Both the position numbers and the translations under genes were made by a program. DNA of 64,000 bases from Comamonas sp. 26 (GTDB taxonomy: Bacteria; Pseudomonadota; Gammaproteobacteria; Burkholderiales; Burkholderiaceae_C). Below, piece after piece: positions 13,465-24,347 of this stretch (the first letter of the stretch is position 1; every line of letters starts with the position of its first letter). The notes under the pieces were generated by a model that saw only the letters and a program-made list of their open reading frames with translations, was not told where the DNA came from and did not search any database. The stretch spans positions 1 through 64,000 of the forward strand of contig NZ_PEFL01000002.1 in NCBI RefSeq assembly GCF_002754475.1. The letters are read 5' to 3'.

Positions 13465-14262
13465 ATGACTGACTCTTCAGATCCCCGCACGACTGCACCT
13501 CAGATGGCGCAACTGCAAGGCGCGCCCGAGTGGCGAGCTATCGACTTCATTTCCGATCTGCACCTACAGCCTTCCGAGCCGCAGACCGTGCAGGCCTGGC
13601 GCGACTATCTGGCGCACAGCTCGGCAGATGCCATCTTCATGCTGGGCGACCTGTTTGAAGTCTGGGTGGGCGACGATGCATTGGATGAGCCCGGTAGCTT
13701 TGAAGCCGAATGCGCGGAACTGCTGCGCGAGGCAGCGCAAAAACGCCCCTTATTCTTCTTGGTGGGCAACCGCGACTTTCTGGCGGGTGAAGAATTTATC
13801 AAGCGCAGTGGCATGACGGGCTTGACCGAGCCTACGGTGCTGCACTGGGCTGGCCCCAGCATCTTGCTCAGCCATGGCGATGCGCTGTGTCTGGATGATG
13901 TGGAGTACCAGCAGTTTCGCGCCGTATCGCGCAGGCCAGCCTGGCAGCAGCAGTTGCTGGCCCAGCCGCTGGCCGTGCGCCGTTCCATTGGCAAATCGGC
14001 CCGTACAGAGAGCGAGCAGCGCAAACAAAGCGGCGCACCTTATGCCGATGCCGACGCGCAAATGGTCGCCACCTGGATGCAGGCTGCGCAAGCGCCTTGG
14101 CTGATTCACGGTCACACCCATCAGCCCGCAGACCATGCACTAGGGCAAGATCAATGGCGAATTGTGCTGAGCGACTGGCACATTGATGCAACGCAGCATC
14201 GCGCCGAGGTACTGCGTGTAACGCCTGAAGGCTGGCAACGTATACCACCCGAGCTGGCTTGA
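13465..14262 (+). CDS. lpxH: UDP-2,3-diacylglucosamine diphosphatase
   Basis: 265 aa. Cleaves UDP-2,3-diacylglucosamine to lipid X in lipid A synthesis at the inner-membrane face. Calcineurin-like metallophosphatase motifs in order: DFISDLHL (about 28-35), GDLFEVWVGDD, GNRDF, SHGD and HGHTHQP (about 215). Residues 1-22 precede the usual family start, so Met14 (13504) is a possible alternative. Same strand as ppiB. A bidirectional terminator follows at 14412-14441. Confidence 0.92.
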   Translation: MTDSSDPRTTAPQMAQLQGAPEWRAIDFISDLHLQPSEPQTVQAWRDYLAHSSADAIFMLGDLFEVWVGDDALDEPGSFEAECAELLREAAQKRPLFFLVGNRDFLAGEEFIKRSGMTGLTEPTVLHWAGPSILLSHGDALCLDDVEYQQFRAVSRRPAWQQQLLAQPLAVRRSIGKSARTESEQRKQSGAPYADADAQMVATWMQAAQAPWLIHGHTHQPADHALGQDQWRIVLSDWHIDATQHRAEVLRVTPEGWQRIPPELA

Positions 14263-14284
14263 ATCGCTACTTTTATCGCTACTT

Positions 14285-14330
14285 TTTTGAGAGCTTGCAG
14301 CGCTTGATATTCATAGAGTTCAGGAATAAA
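14285..14330 (+). repeat. dispersed AGCGCTT element, copy 2
   Basis: Just past lpxH: GAGAGCTTGCAGCGCTTGAT then ATTCATAGAGTTCAGG. Divergent copy facing copy 3. Confidence 0.45.
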
Positions 14331-14382
14331 AAGATTGAAACTCTACAAATAAAAGGCGTAAGCAGCTATCAAATTTAAAAAG
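14325..14382 (-). repeat. dispersed ATAGCTGCT element, copy 3
   Basis: On the minus strand reads TTTAAATTTGATAGCTGCTT then ACGCCTTTTATTTGTAGAG. Shares the TTTGATAGCTGCT head with copies at 25744, 37641 and 58475. Confidence 0.5.
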
Positions 14383-14411
14383 CTTCTCTGAGTAAAAAAA
14401 GCCCAATGAAG

Positions 14412-14441
14412 AGCCCGATGCATTGCGCACCGGGCTTTTTT
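14412..14441 (+). terminator. terminator between lpxH and the acyl-CoA synthetase gene
   Basis: Stem AGCCCG (14412-14417) / CGGGCT (14431-14436) followed by TTTTTT; the upstream run of A and the GCCC at 14394-14404 allow a second stem, so it can also stop the minus-strand transcript. Confidence 0.75.
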
Positions 14442-14455
14442 CTGGCGTGTGTGGC

Positions 14456-16114
14456 TTAAATCGAGATCGCCGAAGCCGAACCCACCTGCTTGCGCAACTC
14501 AAACTTCTGAATCTTGCCGGTGCTGGTCTTGGGCAGCTCACCAAACACCACGGCACGCGGCACCTTGTAGCCGGCCAGATGCTTTTTGCAGTGGGCAACA
14601 ATATCTTCTGCCGTGGTTTCAGCGCCCGCCTTCAGCTCCACAAAGGCGCAAGGCGTCTCACCCCATTTCGGGTCTGGCTTAGCCACCACGGCAGCGGCCA
14701 GCACGGCGGGGTGACGGTACAGCACGTCTTCCACCTCAATCGACGAAATGTTCTCGCCACCCGAGATGATGATGTCCTTGCTACGGTCCTTAATCTGTAT
14801 ATAGCCATCAGGGTGCTGCACAGCCAAGTCGCCGCTATGGAACCAGCCGCCCCGGAAGGCTTCAGCCGTGGCCTGCGGGTTCTTCAAGTAACCCTTCATG
14901 GCGATATTGCCCTGGAACATGATCTCGCCCATGGTCTGGCCGTCATGCGGCACAGGCTGCATCGTTTCGGGGTCCAGCACGGCGGCAGAGCGCTGCAGGT
15001 GGTAACGCACGCCCTGGCGCGAGTTGAGGCGGGCGCGCTCGCCAATGTCCAGCACGTTCCAGCTCTCATGCTTGGCGCAGACGGTTGCAGGGCCATAGGT
15101 TTCGGTCAAGCCATAAACATGGGTGATATCAAAACCCATGGCCTCCATCCCCTCAATCATAGAGGCCGGTGGCGCAGCGCCCGCCACCATGGCCTTGATG
15201 CCCGCGGGCACGCCTTCTTTCATGGCAGCTGGCGCGTTGACCAGCAGGCCATGAACAATGGGTGCGCCGCAGTAATGGGTCACGCCATGGTTGCGAATGG
15301 CATCAAACACCGCCTGCGGTTCAACCCGGCGCAAGCAGACATTCACCGCCGCGCGTGCCGCCACCGTCCACGGAAAGCACCAGCCATTGCAGTGAAACAT
15401 GGGCAGCGTCCATAAATAGACGGCGTGCTTGGGCATATCCCACTCCAGCACATTGCTGATGGCATTGTTGTGCGCGCCGCGATGGTGGTAGACCACACCC
15501 TTGGGGTTGCCAGTAGTGCCGCTGGTGTAGTTCAACGCAATCGCATCCCACTCATCGCCGGGCATCTGCCAGTCAAAACCGGCATCGCCCTGGGCCACAA
15601 AACTTTCGTAATCGATGCTGCCCACTTGCTCTGCCGCATCGCCATACATAGCGTCGTCAACCTGAATTACATAAAGAGGCTCCGCACTCTTGCGCAGCTT
15701 CAGCGCCTTGGCAATCAGCCCGGTGAATTCAGGGTCAACAACCAACACCTTGGCTTCCCCGTGGTCAAGCATGAAGGCCAGCGTCTCGGCATCCAGCCGG
15801 GTGTTGAGCGTATTGAGCACGGCGCCAGACATGGGCACGCCAAAGTGGGCCTCCACCATCGGCGGAGTGTTGGGCAGCATGACGGCCACGGTGTCGTTCT
15901 TGCCTATGCCTATTTTTTGCAGACTGCTGGCCAGCTGCCTGCAGCGCGCATAGGTCTGGCCCCAGTTCTGGCGCAAATCACCATGAACAATGGCAAGGCG
16001 CTCGGGGTAGACCTCGGCCGTTCGAGCGATAAAGCTCAAAGGCGTCTGCGCGGCATAGTTAGCGCTTGTGGGGGCGAGGTTCAGGTCGTAATGACTGGTG
16101 ATATGGCTTGTCAT
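14456..16114 (-). CDS. acyl-CoA synthetase (AMP-forming)
   Basis: 552 aa. Activates a carboxylic acid to its CoA thioester through an acyl-adenylate. The P-loop-like motif YTSGTTGNPKGV is near 190-201, VYGLTETYGPA near 330, GWFHSGDLA near 422 and the C-terminal catalytic lysine region PKTSTGKIQK near 535. The overall pattern resembles medium-chain fatty-acyl-CoA ligases (AlkK type) and 3-methylmercaptopropionyl-CoA ligases (DmdB type); the sequence does not decide the substrate. AGGAG 8 bases before ATG 16114. Monocistronic, divergent from the dnaG region. Confidence 0.9.
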   Translation of the reverse strand: MTSHITSHYDLNLAPTSANYAAQTPLSFIARTAEVYPERLAIVHGDLRQNWGQTYARCRQLASSLQKIGIGKNDTVAVMLPNTPPMVEAHFGVPMSGAVLNTLNTRLDAETLAFMLDHGEAKVLVVDPEFTGLIAKALKLRKSAEPLYVIQVDDAMYGDAAEQVGSIDYESFVAQGDAGFDWQMPGDEWDAIALNYTSGTTGNPKGVVYHHRGAHNNAISNVLEWDMPKHAVYLWTLPMFHCNGWCFPWTVAARAAVNVCLRRVEPQAVFDAIRNHGVTHYCGAPIVHGLLVNAPAAMKEGVPAGIKAMVAGAAPPASMIEGMEAMGFDITHVYGLTETYGPATVCAKHESWNVLDIGERARLNSRQGVRYHLQRSAAVLDPETMQPVPHDGQTMGEIMFQGNIAMKGYLKNPQATAEAFRGGWFHSGDLAVQHPDGYIQIKDRSKDIIISGGENISSIEVEDVLYRHPAVLAAAVVAKPDPKWGETPCAFVELKAGAETTAEDIVAHCKKHLAGYKVPRAVVFGELPKTSTGKIQKFELRKQVGSASAISI

Positions 16115-16378
16115 GTTTTTGTCTCCTGAGCGTTTTGTACCCCAGCTAGCTCTGCACCCAGCTTACAACCCAGCGCGGCACTGGCCTGTTTTGAGCCGTA
16201 GCCAGCAGACCCGGACGCAAAATCTGCCAAGGCAGCCCCACCGTCGGCACAAAAAATCCTCAGAATTATCAAAGGTTATTAATTCAGACAGAAGTTTCAA
16301 CATCTTCTGAAATTCAATAAACACCTTAAAAATCAATGCACTAAAAATTTAATCAGCGATGCATTGCTGCCTGATTTT

Positions 16379-16406
16379 TTGACTCTCAGCATCAGTCATC
16401 TATAAG
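16379..16406 (+). promoter_or_regulatory. candidate sigma-70 promoter
   Basis: TTGACT (16379-16384), 16-base spacer, TATAAG (16401-16406). Expected transcription start near 16413, which would produce an RNA ending at the terminator at 16639. Confidence 0.55.
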
Positions 16407-16412
16407 ACATCA

Positions 16413-16639
16413 TTTATCTGACCCATCAAGCGCAAAGGCTTCAAATCGCTTTTAGAATTCGCGCATGTTTTGAGATGATGGCTGCCAGCACTGGCAGGCA
16501 AGACCGGAATTCCTTCCCCGCATGGAACCCGTTCTGGAGACTCAAAGCTGTGAGGCGGAGGAGACATTTAGAGGAGCGCCCGGCAATGACCGGGCATCTG
16601 GAGACCTGAGCCTGCACCTGTTGGTGCAGGCTTTTTTTT
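16413..16639 (+). ncRNA. candidate small RNA or terminated dnaG leader
   Basis: From the predicted start to the terminator, about 227 nt. Hairpins CTGCCAG/CTGGCAG (16482-16497), GCCCGG/CCGGGC (16578-16595) and the terminator stem. Seven GGA triplets between 16506 and 16602, four of them in GGAGAC- or GAGGAG-like settings, which is the pattern of CsrA/RsmA-titrating RNAs; this similarity is only compositional. It could instead be an attenuator controlling dnaG. No known RNA family was recognised. Confidence 0.4.
16609..16639 (+). terminator. strong intrinsic terminator upstream of dnaG
   Basis: Perfect 10-bp stem AGCCTGCACC (16609-16618) / GGTGCAGGCT (16623-16632), loop TGTT, followed by a run of eight T. 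Confidence 0.92.
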
Positions 16640-16707
16640 GCCCGCTCATCGCATGCTCTGCATTCCTCTTTCGCTCTCGGCGATTGCCGAAAAGGCAGAA
16701 TACGGGG

Positions 16708-18699
16708 GTGTCCATTCCCCAATCATTTATTCAAGAGTTGCTCTCCCGCGTCGACGTGGTCGATATCGTGGGCCGCTATGTGCAACTCAAAAAGGGCGGC
16801 GCCAATTTCATGGGCCTATGCCCGTTCCATGGAGAGAAGTCGCCCTCGTTCACCGTCAGCCCCAGCAAACAGTTTTTTCACTGCTTTGGCTGCGGCAAGA
16901 ACGGCAACGCCATAGGCTTCCTGATGGAACATGCCGGCATGGGCTTTGTGGAAGCCGTGCAGGAGCTTGCCAACCAGTGCGGCCTGCAAGTGCCGCAAGA
17001 CGACATCAGCCCCGCCGAGCGCCAGCGCCAAGCCCAGCAAAAGCAAAAGGCCGAGAGCCTGAGCGACCTGCTGGAAAAAGCGGGCGAGTCGTATTGCAAG
17101 CATCTCAGGGGCACGCCCAAGGCGATTGAGTATTTAAAGAAGCGCGGCGTGTCGGGTGAGGTCTCCAAACGCTTTGGTCTGGGCTACGCGCCAGCAGGCT
17201 GGCATGGGCTGGCCAGCGTTTTCCCCGAATATGACAGCCCGCAGCTTGAAGAAGCAGGTCTGGTCATCGTTAGCGAGGAAGACAACCGCCGCTATGACCG
17301 TTTTCGCGACCGGCTCATGTTCCCCATTCGCAATGTCAAAGGCGAATGCATAGGCTTTGGCGGGCGTGTGTTTGGCGACGAAAAGCCCAAATACCTGAAC
17401 TCCCCCGAAACACCGATCTTCCACAAAGGCCGCGAGCTGTATGGTCTGTTCGAAGCCCGCACCGCCCTACGCGACATGGGCTACGCCCTGGTCACCGAAG
17501 GCTATATGGACGTGGTGGCCCTGGCACAGCTGGGCTTTGCCAACGCCGTGGCCACGCTGGGCACCGCCTGCACGCCCGAGCATCTGCAAAAGCTGTTTCG
17601 GTTTACCGAGGCAGTGGTCTTCAGCTTCGACGGCGATGGTGCCGGCCGTCGCGCCGCCCGCAAGGCGCTGGATGCCGCCCTGCCGCTGGCCACAGACACA
17701 CGCTCCATCAAATTTTTGTTCTTGCCGTCCGAGCATGACCCGGACACCTTTATTCGCGAGTTCGGCACCGATGCGTTTGCCCGCTATGTGGGGGATGCGA
17801 CACCGCTAAGCCGCTTCCTTATTGAAGCTGCCAGTGAAGGCTGTGATCTCGGCCAGACCGAAGGCCGCGCACGTATGGCCAGCAACGCCAGACCGCTGTG
17901 GTCGCTGCTACCCGATGGCGCGCTCAAGCGTCAGCTGCTGTCTGAAATTGCAGCGCTGGCACAGCTGAATTCACAAGACCTCACCGACATCTGGGCCCAA
18001 GAAACGGCGCGTACCGCCCCTATTGCCCGCCGTGCGCCTGCCGCCCACCCGCATCAACAAGCCCCAGAATGGGATGCCCCGCCCAGCAACTGGGACAACG
18101 CCCCTGACTGGGCCGAGCCCAGCGCACCCGCTCAACACGCGTATCAGCAGCAAAGCAGCGGCGGCAACTGGGCTGGCCGTAAGGAGTTTGGCCGCCCACG
18201 CAAGCCCTGGGGCAAAAAAGGCGAGGACTGGAACCCGCCACAACTGGGGCCGCGCCCCACACCCGTCAGCCGTGAAGATCAGGCTGCGCGCCTGCTGATG
18301 TGCCATATGGAGTTCATGGAAGAAATGACCCATGAGGACTTCGATGCGCTGGCTCGCTGCAATGAAAGCCACGCTCAGCTATTTCGCTGGCTGGAGGCGC
18401 AGTTCACCGAATCCGGCCCACGCTCCTGGGCCTTGCTGCGCGAGCAATTGCAAGGCGCTGCGTGCGAGCCGCTGGCCAGCAAATTAATGAACGGTGCACA
18501 TGCCCAGCCCGAAGGCGAAGTCGATGAATTGCGCAAGGAGTTGCGCGGCACTTTGAACCTGATTTTGGTAGATCACCTCAAGCGCGAAGAAGGCAAAGCT
18601 CTCAAAGAGATAGCTACTGACCCAACCGCAGCAAGGCGATATATCGAATTTCAGGAGCGCCGAAAAAAATTATCTGTAATTATTAGCACTACCTCTTGA
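16708..18699 (+). CDS. dnaG: DNA primase
   Basis: 663 aa from GTG 16708. Makes RNA primers at the replication fork with the DnaB helicase. N-terminal zinc-binding CPFHGEKSPS..FHCFGCGKNG (about 40-65), RNA-polymerase core, TOPRIM motifs VTEGYMD (about 268) and FSFDGDGAGRRAA (about 308), then a low-complexity Pro/Gln/Trp linker (430-520) and a helicase-binding C-terminal domain. The GTG is chosen because it gives the family N-terminus (SIPQSFIQELLSRVD) and because longer versions would read through the terminator at 16609-16639. Followed 275 bases later by rpoD. Confidence 0.95.
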   Translation: MSIPQSFIQELLSRVDVVDIVGRYVQLKKGGANFMGLCPFHGEKSPSFTVSPSKQFFHCFGCGKNGNAIGFLMEHAGMGFVEAVQELANQCGLQVPQDDISPAERQRQAQQKQKAESLSDLLEKAGESYCKHLRGTPKAIEYLKKRGVSGEVSKRFGLGYAPAGWHGLASVFPEYDSPQLEEAGLVIVSEEDNRRYDRFRDRLMFPIRNVKGECIGFGGRVFGDEKPKYLNSPETPIFHKGRELYGLFEARTALRDMGYALVTEGYMDVVALAQLGFANAVATLGTACTPEHLQKLFRFTEAVVFSFDGDGAGRRAARKALDAALPLATDTRSIKFLFLPSEHDPDTFIREFGTDAFARYVGDATPLSRFLIEAASEGCDLGQTEGRARMASNARPLWSLLPDGALKRQLLSEIAALAQLNSQDLTDIWAQETARTAPIARRAPAAHPHQQAPEWDAPPSNWDNAPDWAEPSAPAQHAYQQQSSGGNWAGRKEFGRPRKPWGKKGEDWNPPQLGPRPTPVSREDQAARLLMCHMEFMEEMTHEDFDALARCNESHAQLFRWLEAQFTESGPRSWALLREQLQGAACEPLASKLMNGAHAQPEGEVDELRKELRGTLNLILVDHLKREEGKALKEIATDPTAARRYIEFQERRKKLSVIISTTS

Positions 18700-18720
18700 C
18701 ATCTGATTAAAAGGTATAAT
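18696..18720 (+). promoter_or_regulatory. possible rpoD promoter with odd spacing
   Basis: A perfect TATAAT (18715-18720) and a perfect TTGACA (18696-18701) lie here, but only 13 bases apart. The TTGACA overlaps the dnaG stop codon. The TATAAT may work with a weak -35; the pair as it stands is not a standard sigma-70 promoter. Confidence 0.35.
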
Positions 18721-18974
18721 CTAAATATCTATCGGCAAGAGCGACAGCAACACCTCCGACCCGGGCTCCGTGAAGAAATCACGAGATTGCAGCAACTGCA
18801 TGGCCCAATATTCGCAAGGATTGCATACCAAATGATCGCCCCAACATCTTGCCCGGGAGTCTTCGGCTTCCAGCGGATTGGTTAAACCAGTTCGTGCGCC
18901 AGCATGTGTGGCGCTTGTTTGCAAATTTCGTTTTCCTTTGTGTGTTTGTGTGTGTTCGTACCCGAGAGGTGTTC

Positions 18975-21419
<2,445 letters not shown>

Positions 21420-21460
21420 AGTCTGTGCATGGAACCGGCCTGCTGGTTCCTCACTGCTCA

Positions 21461-21492
21461 AAGCCCCGACCTGCCCTAGGTCGGGGCTTTTT
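21461..21492 (+). terminator. terminator of rpoD
   Basis: 12-bp stem AAGCCCCGACCT (21461-21472) / AGGTCGGGGCTT (21478-21489), loop GCCCT, then TTTTT. Confidence 0.93.
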
Positions 21493-21567
21493 CATTTGCG
21501 CTCAGGTCAGCAAGTCTTTGCTTGCGCGCAAAGCCCATGGACAAGCCAAAAATAACGGAGATACAAC

Positions 21568-22593
21568 ATGGCCAACACCACTTCAACCGCGCTCAGCAAA
21601 GCCACCAGCCACAGCATCACTCGCCGTGAATGGTTGCACTACAGCTCAGCATTGCTCGCCGGTACCGCTTTTGCCGCGCCTTTGTCGCAAGCCAGTCAGG
21701 CTCAGCGACTGGGCACCGAGCTGCGCATCGTCATTCCCGCCAATCCCGGCGGCGGCTGGGACCAGACCGGCCGTGCACTGGGCGCGGCGCTGACCAGCAG
21801 CGGTATGGTGGACAGGGTTGTCTATGAAAACATTGGCGGCAAGGGAGGCACCATAGGCCTTTCCGACTACACCAAGCGCTACGGCAGCGACCCCAACAGC
21901 CTGTTGATTGGCGGCATGGTCATGGTGGGCGCACTGGCGCTAAACAAGGCATCGGCCGAGTTGAATCAGGTCCAGACTCTGGCACGCATGACCAGCGACT
22001 ATCTGGTAGTGGCCGTGCCCGCCGATTCGCCCATCCGCAGCCCCAAGGATCTGGCCAAGGCCATGCGTGAAAACCTGCCCGCAGTGATGATTGCAGGAGG
22101 CTCCGCCGGTGGTGTGGACCATATGTATGCCGGCATGCTGGCCCGGGTCTCCAAAGCCAACGCCGAGCAGCTGCAGTACAAGCCCTTCGCTGGCGGCAAC
22201 GATGTGCTGCAGTCTCTGCTGCAAAAACAGGTGCAAGTAGGGATTTCGGGCTATAGCGAACTGCGCGAGGCACTGCAAAGCGGCAAGCTGCGCGCGCTGG
22301 GTGTCTCTTCGCGCCGCGCCATGTTCGGCATTCCTTCCATGCGCGATCAAGGCATGGATGCTGAGATGTCCAACTGGCGCACCGTGATGACAGGCAAGAA
22401 TGTGGTACCAGAGCGTGCCAAGCAAATGCTGGCTGCTATCGAATTTGCGAGCAACCATGACAGCTGGAAGCAGAGTCTGGCCAGCAACAACTGGAACGCC
22501 TCATGGATGACCGGCAAGGCCCTGCACGACTTCATGGAGATCGAGACCTCCACTGCGCAGCTGATGACCTACCTGCTCAAGCTCAAGAGCTAA
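21568..22593 (+). CDS. Bug-family tripartite tricarboxylate transport substrate-binding protein
   Basis: 341 aa. Periplasmic receptor of the TctC/Bug type that captures small carboxylates. The signal region contains ITRREWLHYSSALLAG, which fits a Tat signal (RR with W and L at the usual places), cleaved near AAPLSQA. Mature protein shows the family pattern RIVIPANPGGGWDQTGR (about 54-70) and a late VMTGKNVVPE segment. GGAGATACAAC precedes ATG 21568. No tctA/tctB membrane genes are adjacent, as is usual for orphan Bug receptors in Burkholderiales. Nine bases before the panE-like gene, so probably co-transcribed; ligand unknown. Confidence 0.9.
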   Translation: MANTTSTALSKATSHSITRREWLHYSSALLAGTAFAAPLSQASQAQRLGTELRIVIPANPGGGWDQTGRALGAALTSSGMVDRVVYENIGGKGGTIGLSDYTKRYGSDPNSLLIGGMVMVGALALNKASAELNQVQTLARMTSDYLVVAVPADSPIRSPKDLAKAMRENLPAVMIAGGSAGGVDHMYAGMLARVSKANAEQLQYKPFAGGNDVLQSLLQKQVQVGISGYSELREALQSGKLRALGVSSRRAMFGIPSMRDQGMDAEMSNWRTVMTGKNVVPERAKQMLAAIEFASNHDSWKQSLASNNWNASWMTGKALHDFMEIETSTAQLMTYLLKLKS

Positions 22594-22602
22594 GCCCCCG
22601 CT

Positions 22603-23556
22603 ATGCTTGAGCGTATGAACTCTTCTGAAAACCCTCGCTCTAGCCCCCTGTCCGTCGCCGTCATGGGCGCGGGCTCGGTGGGTTGCTACTTTGGCGCCCT
22701 GCTGGCGCGCGCAGGCCACTCCGTCACGCTGATTGGCCGTGCATCCCATATGCAGGCCATTAACGAGCACGGCCTGAGGCTGCAGACCGCCACGGAAGAC
22801 ATTCATGTGCCTTTGGCCACCAGCACATCGGCCGATGCCGTCTCAGAGGCTGATGTGGTGTTGTTCTGCGTCAAATCCACCGACACAGAAGCCGCAGCCG
22901 CGCAGATCAAACCCCACCTTGCCCGCCACACCCAGGTACTGAGCCTGCAAAACGGCGTGGACAACGACCAGCGCCTGCGCCAGGTGCTGGGCAACCAGCC
23001 CGTGGCCGCTGCCGTGGTCTATGTGGCAACCGCCATGGCCGGGCTGGGCCATGTGCGCCACTTCGGCAGAGGCGAACTGGTGATTGCGCCCTGCCCGCAA
23101 GGCGATGCCATTGCGCAGCAGTTCAGCGCCGCGCACATCCCCACCCAGGTTTCGGGCAGCGTGCTGGCTGCGCTGTGGCAAAAGCTCATCATCAACTGCG
23201 TGTACAACGCACTGTCCGCCCTCACCCAGCAGCCCTATGGCTGGCTGGTGGCGCAGGATGGCGTGCCTGCCGTCATGCAAGACATTGCCAGCGAATGCAA
23301 GGCCGTGGCTTTGGCAGATGGTGTACAGCTGTCGGCCGACATCGACGAGGCAGTCGCCGCGATTGCACGCACCATGCCGCAACAGCTGTCTTCCACCGCG
23401 CAAGATCTGGCACGCGCCAAGCCCACGGAGATCGACCATCTCAACGGCTATGTGGTGCGACGCGGGCAGGCGCTGGGCATTGCCACACCAGCCAATCGTC
23501 TGCTGCAAGTGCTGGTGCAGCTCAAGCAAACAGCTGCAAAAACCGAACAACTATGA
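22603..23556 (+). CDS. panE: 2-dehydropantoate 2-reductase family protein
   Basis: 317 aa. Ketopantoate reductase fold: NADPH reduces ketopantoate to pantoate in pantothenate synthesis. Rossmann motif VMGAGSVGCYFGALLARAG (about 20-38), CVKSTDTEAAAA, and the catalytic-lysine helix LWQKLIINCVYNALSALT (about 195). ATG 22603 or Met5 (22615) could start it. Because it follows a Bug receptor, it may be one of the PanE paralogues acting on another 2-keto acid; the pathway role is therefore less certain than the fold. Confidence 0.85.
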   Translation: MLERMNSSENPRSSPLSVAVMGAGSVGCYFGALLARAGHSVTLIGRASHMQAINEHGLRLQTATEDIHVPLATSTSADAVSEADVVLFCVKSTDTEAAAAQIKPHLARHTQVLSLQNGVDNDQRLRQVLGNQPVAAAVVYVATAMAGLGHVRHFGRGELVIAPCPQGDAIAQQFSAAHIPTQVSGSVLAALWQKLIINCVYNALSALTQQPYGWLVAQDGVPAVMQDIASECKAVALADGVQLSADIDEAVAAIARTMPQQLSSTAQDLARAKPTEIDHLNGYVVRRGQALGIATPANRLLQVLVQLKQTAAKTEQL

Positions 23557-23912
23557 TTTCCATAGCTGCCAGCGCTTATCAATAAAGGGCTTGAGTGCAT
23601 TTATGGATCCACGAATCAATAAGCCAGCGCTAACACAGCCTGCAAACCATGCCATATCTGCCTGAAGCCTGCCCCCGCTCTCCTTGTATTGCTATAAACC
23701 CTGAAGCAACAGGATTTAGGCTCTTGATTCGTGGCTGGCCTGCAACACTTGCGGCTAGTTTGTGACGTTATCGCCTCAAGGCGTTGCAGTTGCAGATTTG
23801 AAGCTACTAAACTTGTAGCAAAATAAATTAACCGCTATAGTCTTTAAGACTTGGCACTGTACGCACCAAGTGCGCCCAGCTCGACAACATCATTGCGCAA
23901 GGAGAAGCGTCC
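23557..23912. other. 356-base intergenic region between panE and the HxlR-type regulator
   Basis: No gene. Holds a dispersed element directly after the panE stop (copy 4) and an AT-rich stretch 23790-23850 that should contain the regulator promoter. CCTCAAGGCGTTGCAG and a GACTT/AAGAC-type short inverted repeat are seen near 23775 and 23842, with no assigned role. Confidence 0.6.
23566..23604 (+). repeat. dispersed AGCGCTT element, copy 4
   Basis: Starts 10 bases past the panE stop: CCATAGCTGCCAGCGCTTAT then CAATAAAGGGCTTGAGTGC. Same orientation and layout as copies at 7714 and 41769. Confidence 0.6.
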
Positions 23913-24218
23913 ATGAGCTCCAAAGAAAACGCCGCCATCAACCAGCTGTTCGAGAAGCTCGAATGCCGCTATGCGCTGCGCGTGCTGTGGGCTCTGCGGG
24001 ATGGACATCCCCAGACCTTCCGTCTGCTGCAAGACAGCGTCGGCGGCATCACCCCGAACACCCTGAACACCCGTATCAAGGAATTGCGAGAGTGCGGCCT
24101 GCTGGAGCACGGCAGCGACGGCTACACAGTGACCCTGACCGGTCAGGACCTGCTCAAGCGCCTGTCTGATGTGCAGGCCTTTGCCAACCGCTGGGTTGCA
24201 GCACGCGCCAAGAAGTAA
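23913..24218 (+). CDS. winged-helix transcriptional regulator, HxlR-like
   Basis: 101 aa. Small DNA-binding protein: FEKLECRYALRVLWALRDG (helix 1-2), TPNTLNTRIKELRECGLLE (recognition helix, about 50-68), then a wing HGSDGYTVTLTGQDLL. The arrangement is that of HxlR/MarR-type winged helices, but the HxlR N-terminal cysteine position is occupied by EC at residue 17-18 inside the first helix, so redox sensing cannot be ruled in or out. Strong AAGGAG 8 bases before the ATG. Terminated at 24277-24307, so it is transcribed separately from the FKBP gene. Confidence 0.8.
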   Translation: MSSKENAAINQLFEKLECRYALRVLWALRDGHPQTFRLLQDSVGGITPNTLNTRIKELRECGLLEHGSDGYTVTLTGQDLLKRLSDVQAFANRWVAARAKK

Positions 24219-24276
24219 AATTTGCCGCTAATGCGGCCGGGAGCAGGCTATTGCGGCCTGCTCTCATATCATTCGA

Positions 24277-24307
24277 GGGCCCCAAGCATGCTTGGCTGGC
24301 CCTTTTT
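24277..24307 (+). terminator. terminator of the winged-helix regulator gene
   Basis: Two-tier stem: GGGCC (24277-24281) / GGCCC (24298-24302) enclosing CCAAGC / GCTTGG (24282-24295), then TTTTT. A second hairpin GAGCAGG/CCTGCTC lies at 24241-24263. Confidence 0.85.
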
Positions 24308-24347
24308 CAATCGCCTTTTTCTGATTTGCGCTGAAAGGAAATCCATC

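Larger units (their letters stand above)
16115..16707. other. 593-base intergenic region upstream of dnaG
   Basis: No convincing protein gene. It contains a promoter-like pair (16379-16406), three hairpins and a strong intrinsic terminator (16609-16639), i.e. a self-contained transcription unit of about 225 bases, followed by 68 bases leading to the dnaG GTG start. An rpsU gene, which precedes dnaG in many proteobacteria, is not present here. Confidence 0.7.

Noticed and set aside
16115..16707. rpsU gene upstream of dnaG
   Set aside because: No reading frame resembles ribosomal protein S21 in the region.
18590..18640. Dispersed repeat inside the dnaG 3' end
   Set aside because: Only a short AAAGCTCTCAAA-GATAGCTACTG similarity to the element family; too weak to call.
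18696..18720. Perfect TTGACA and TATAAT as the rpoD promoter
   Set aside because: Spacing of 13 bases is too short for sigma-70; kept only as a low-confidence feature.
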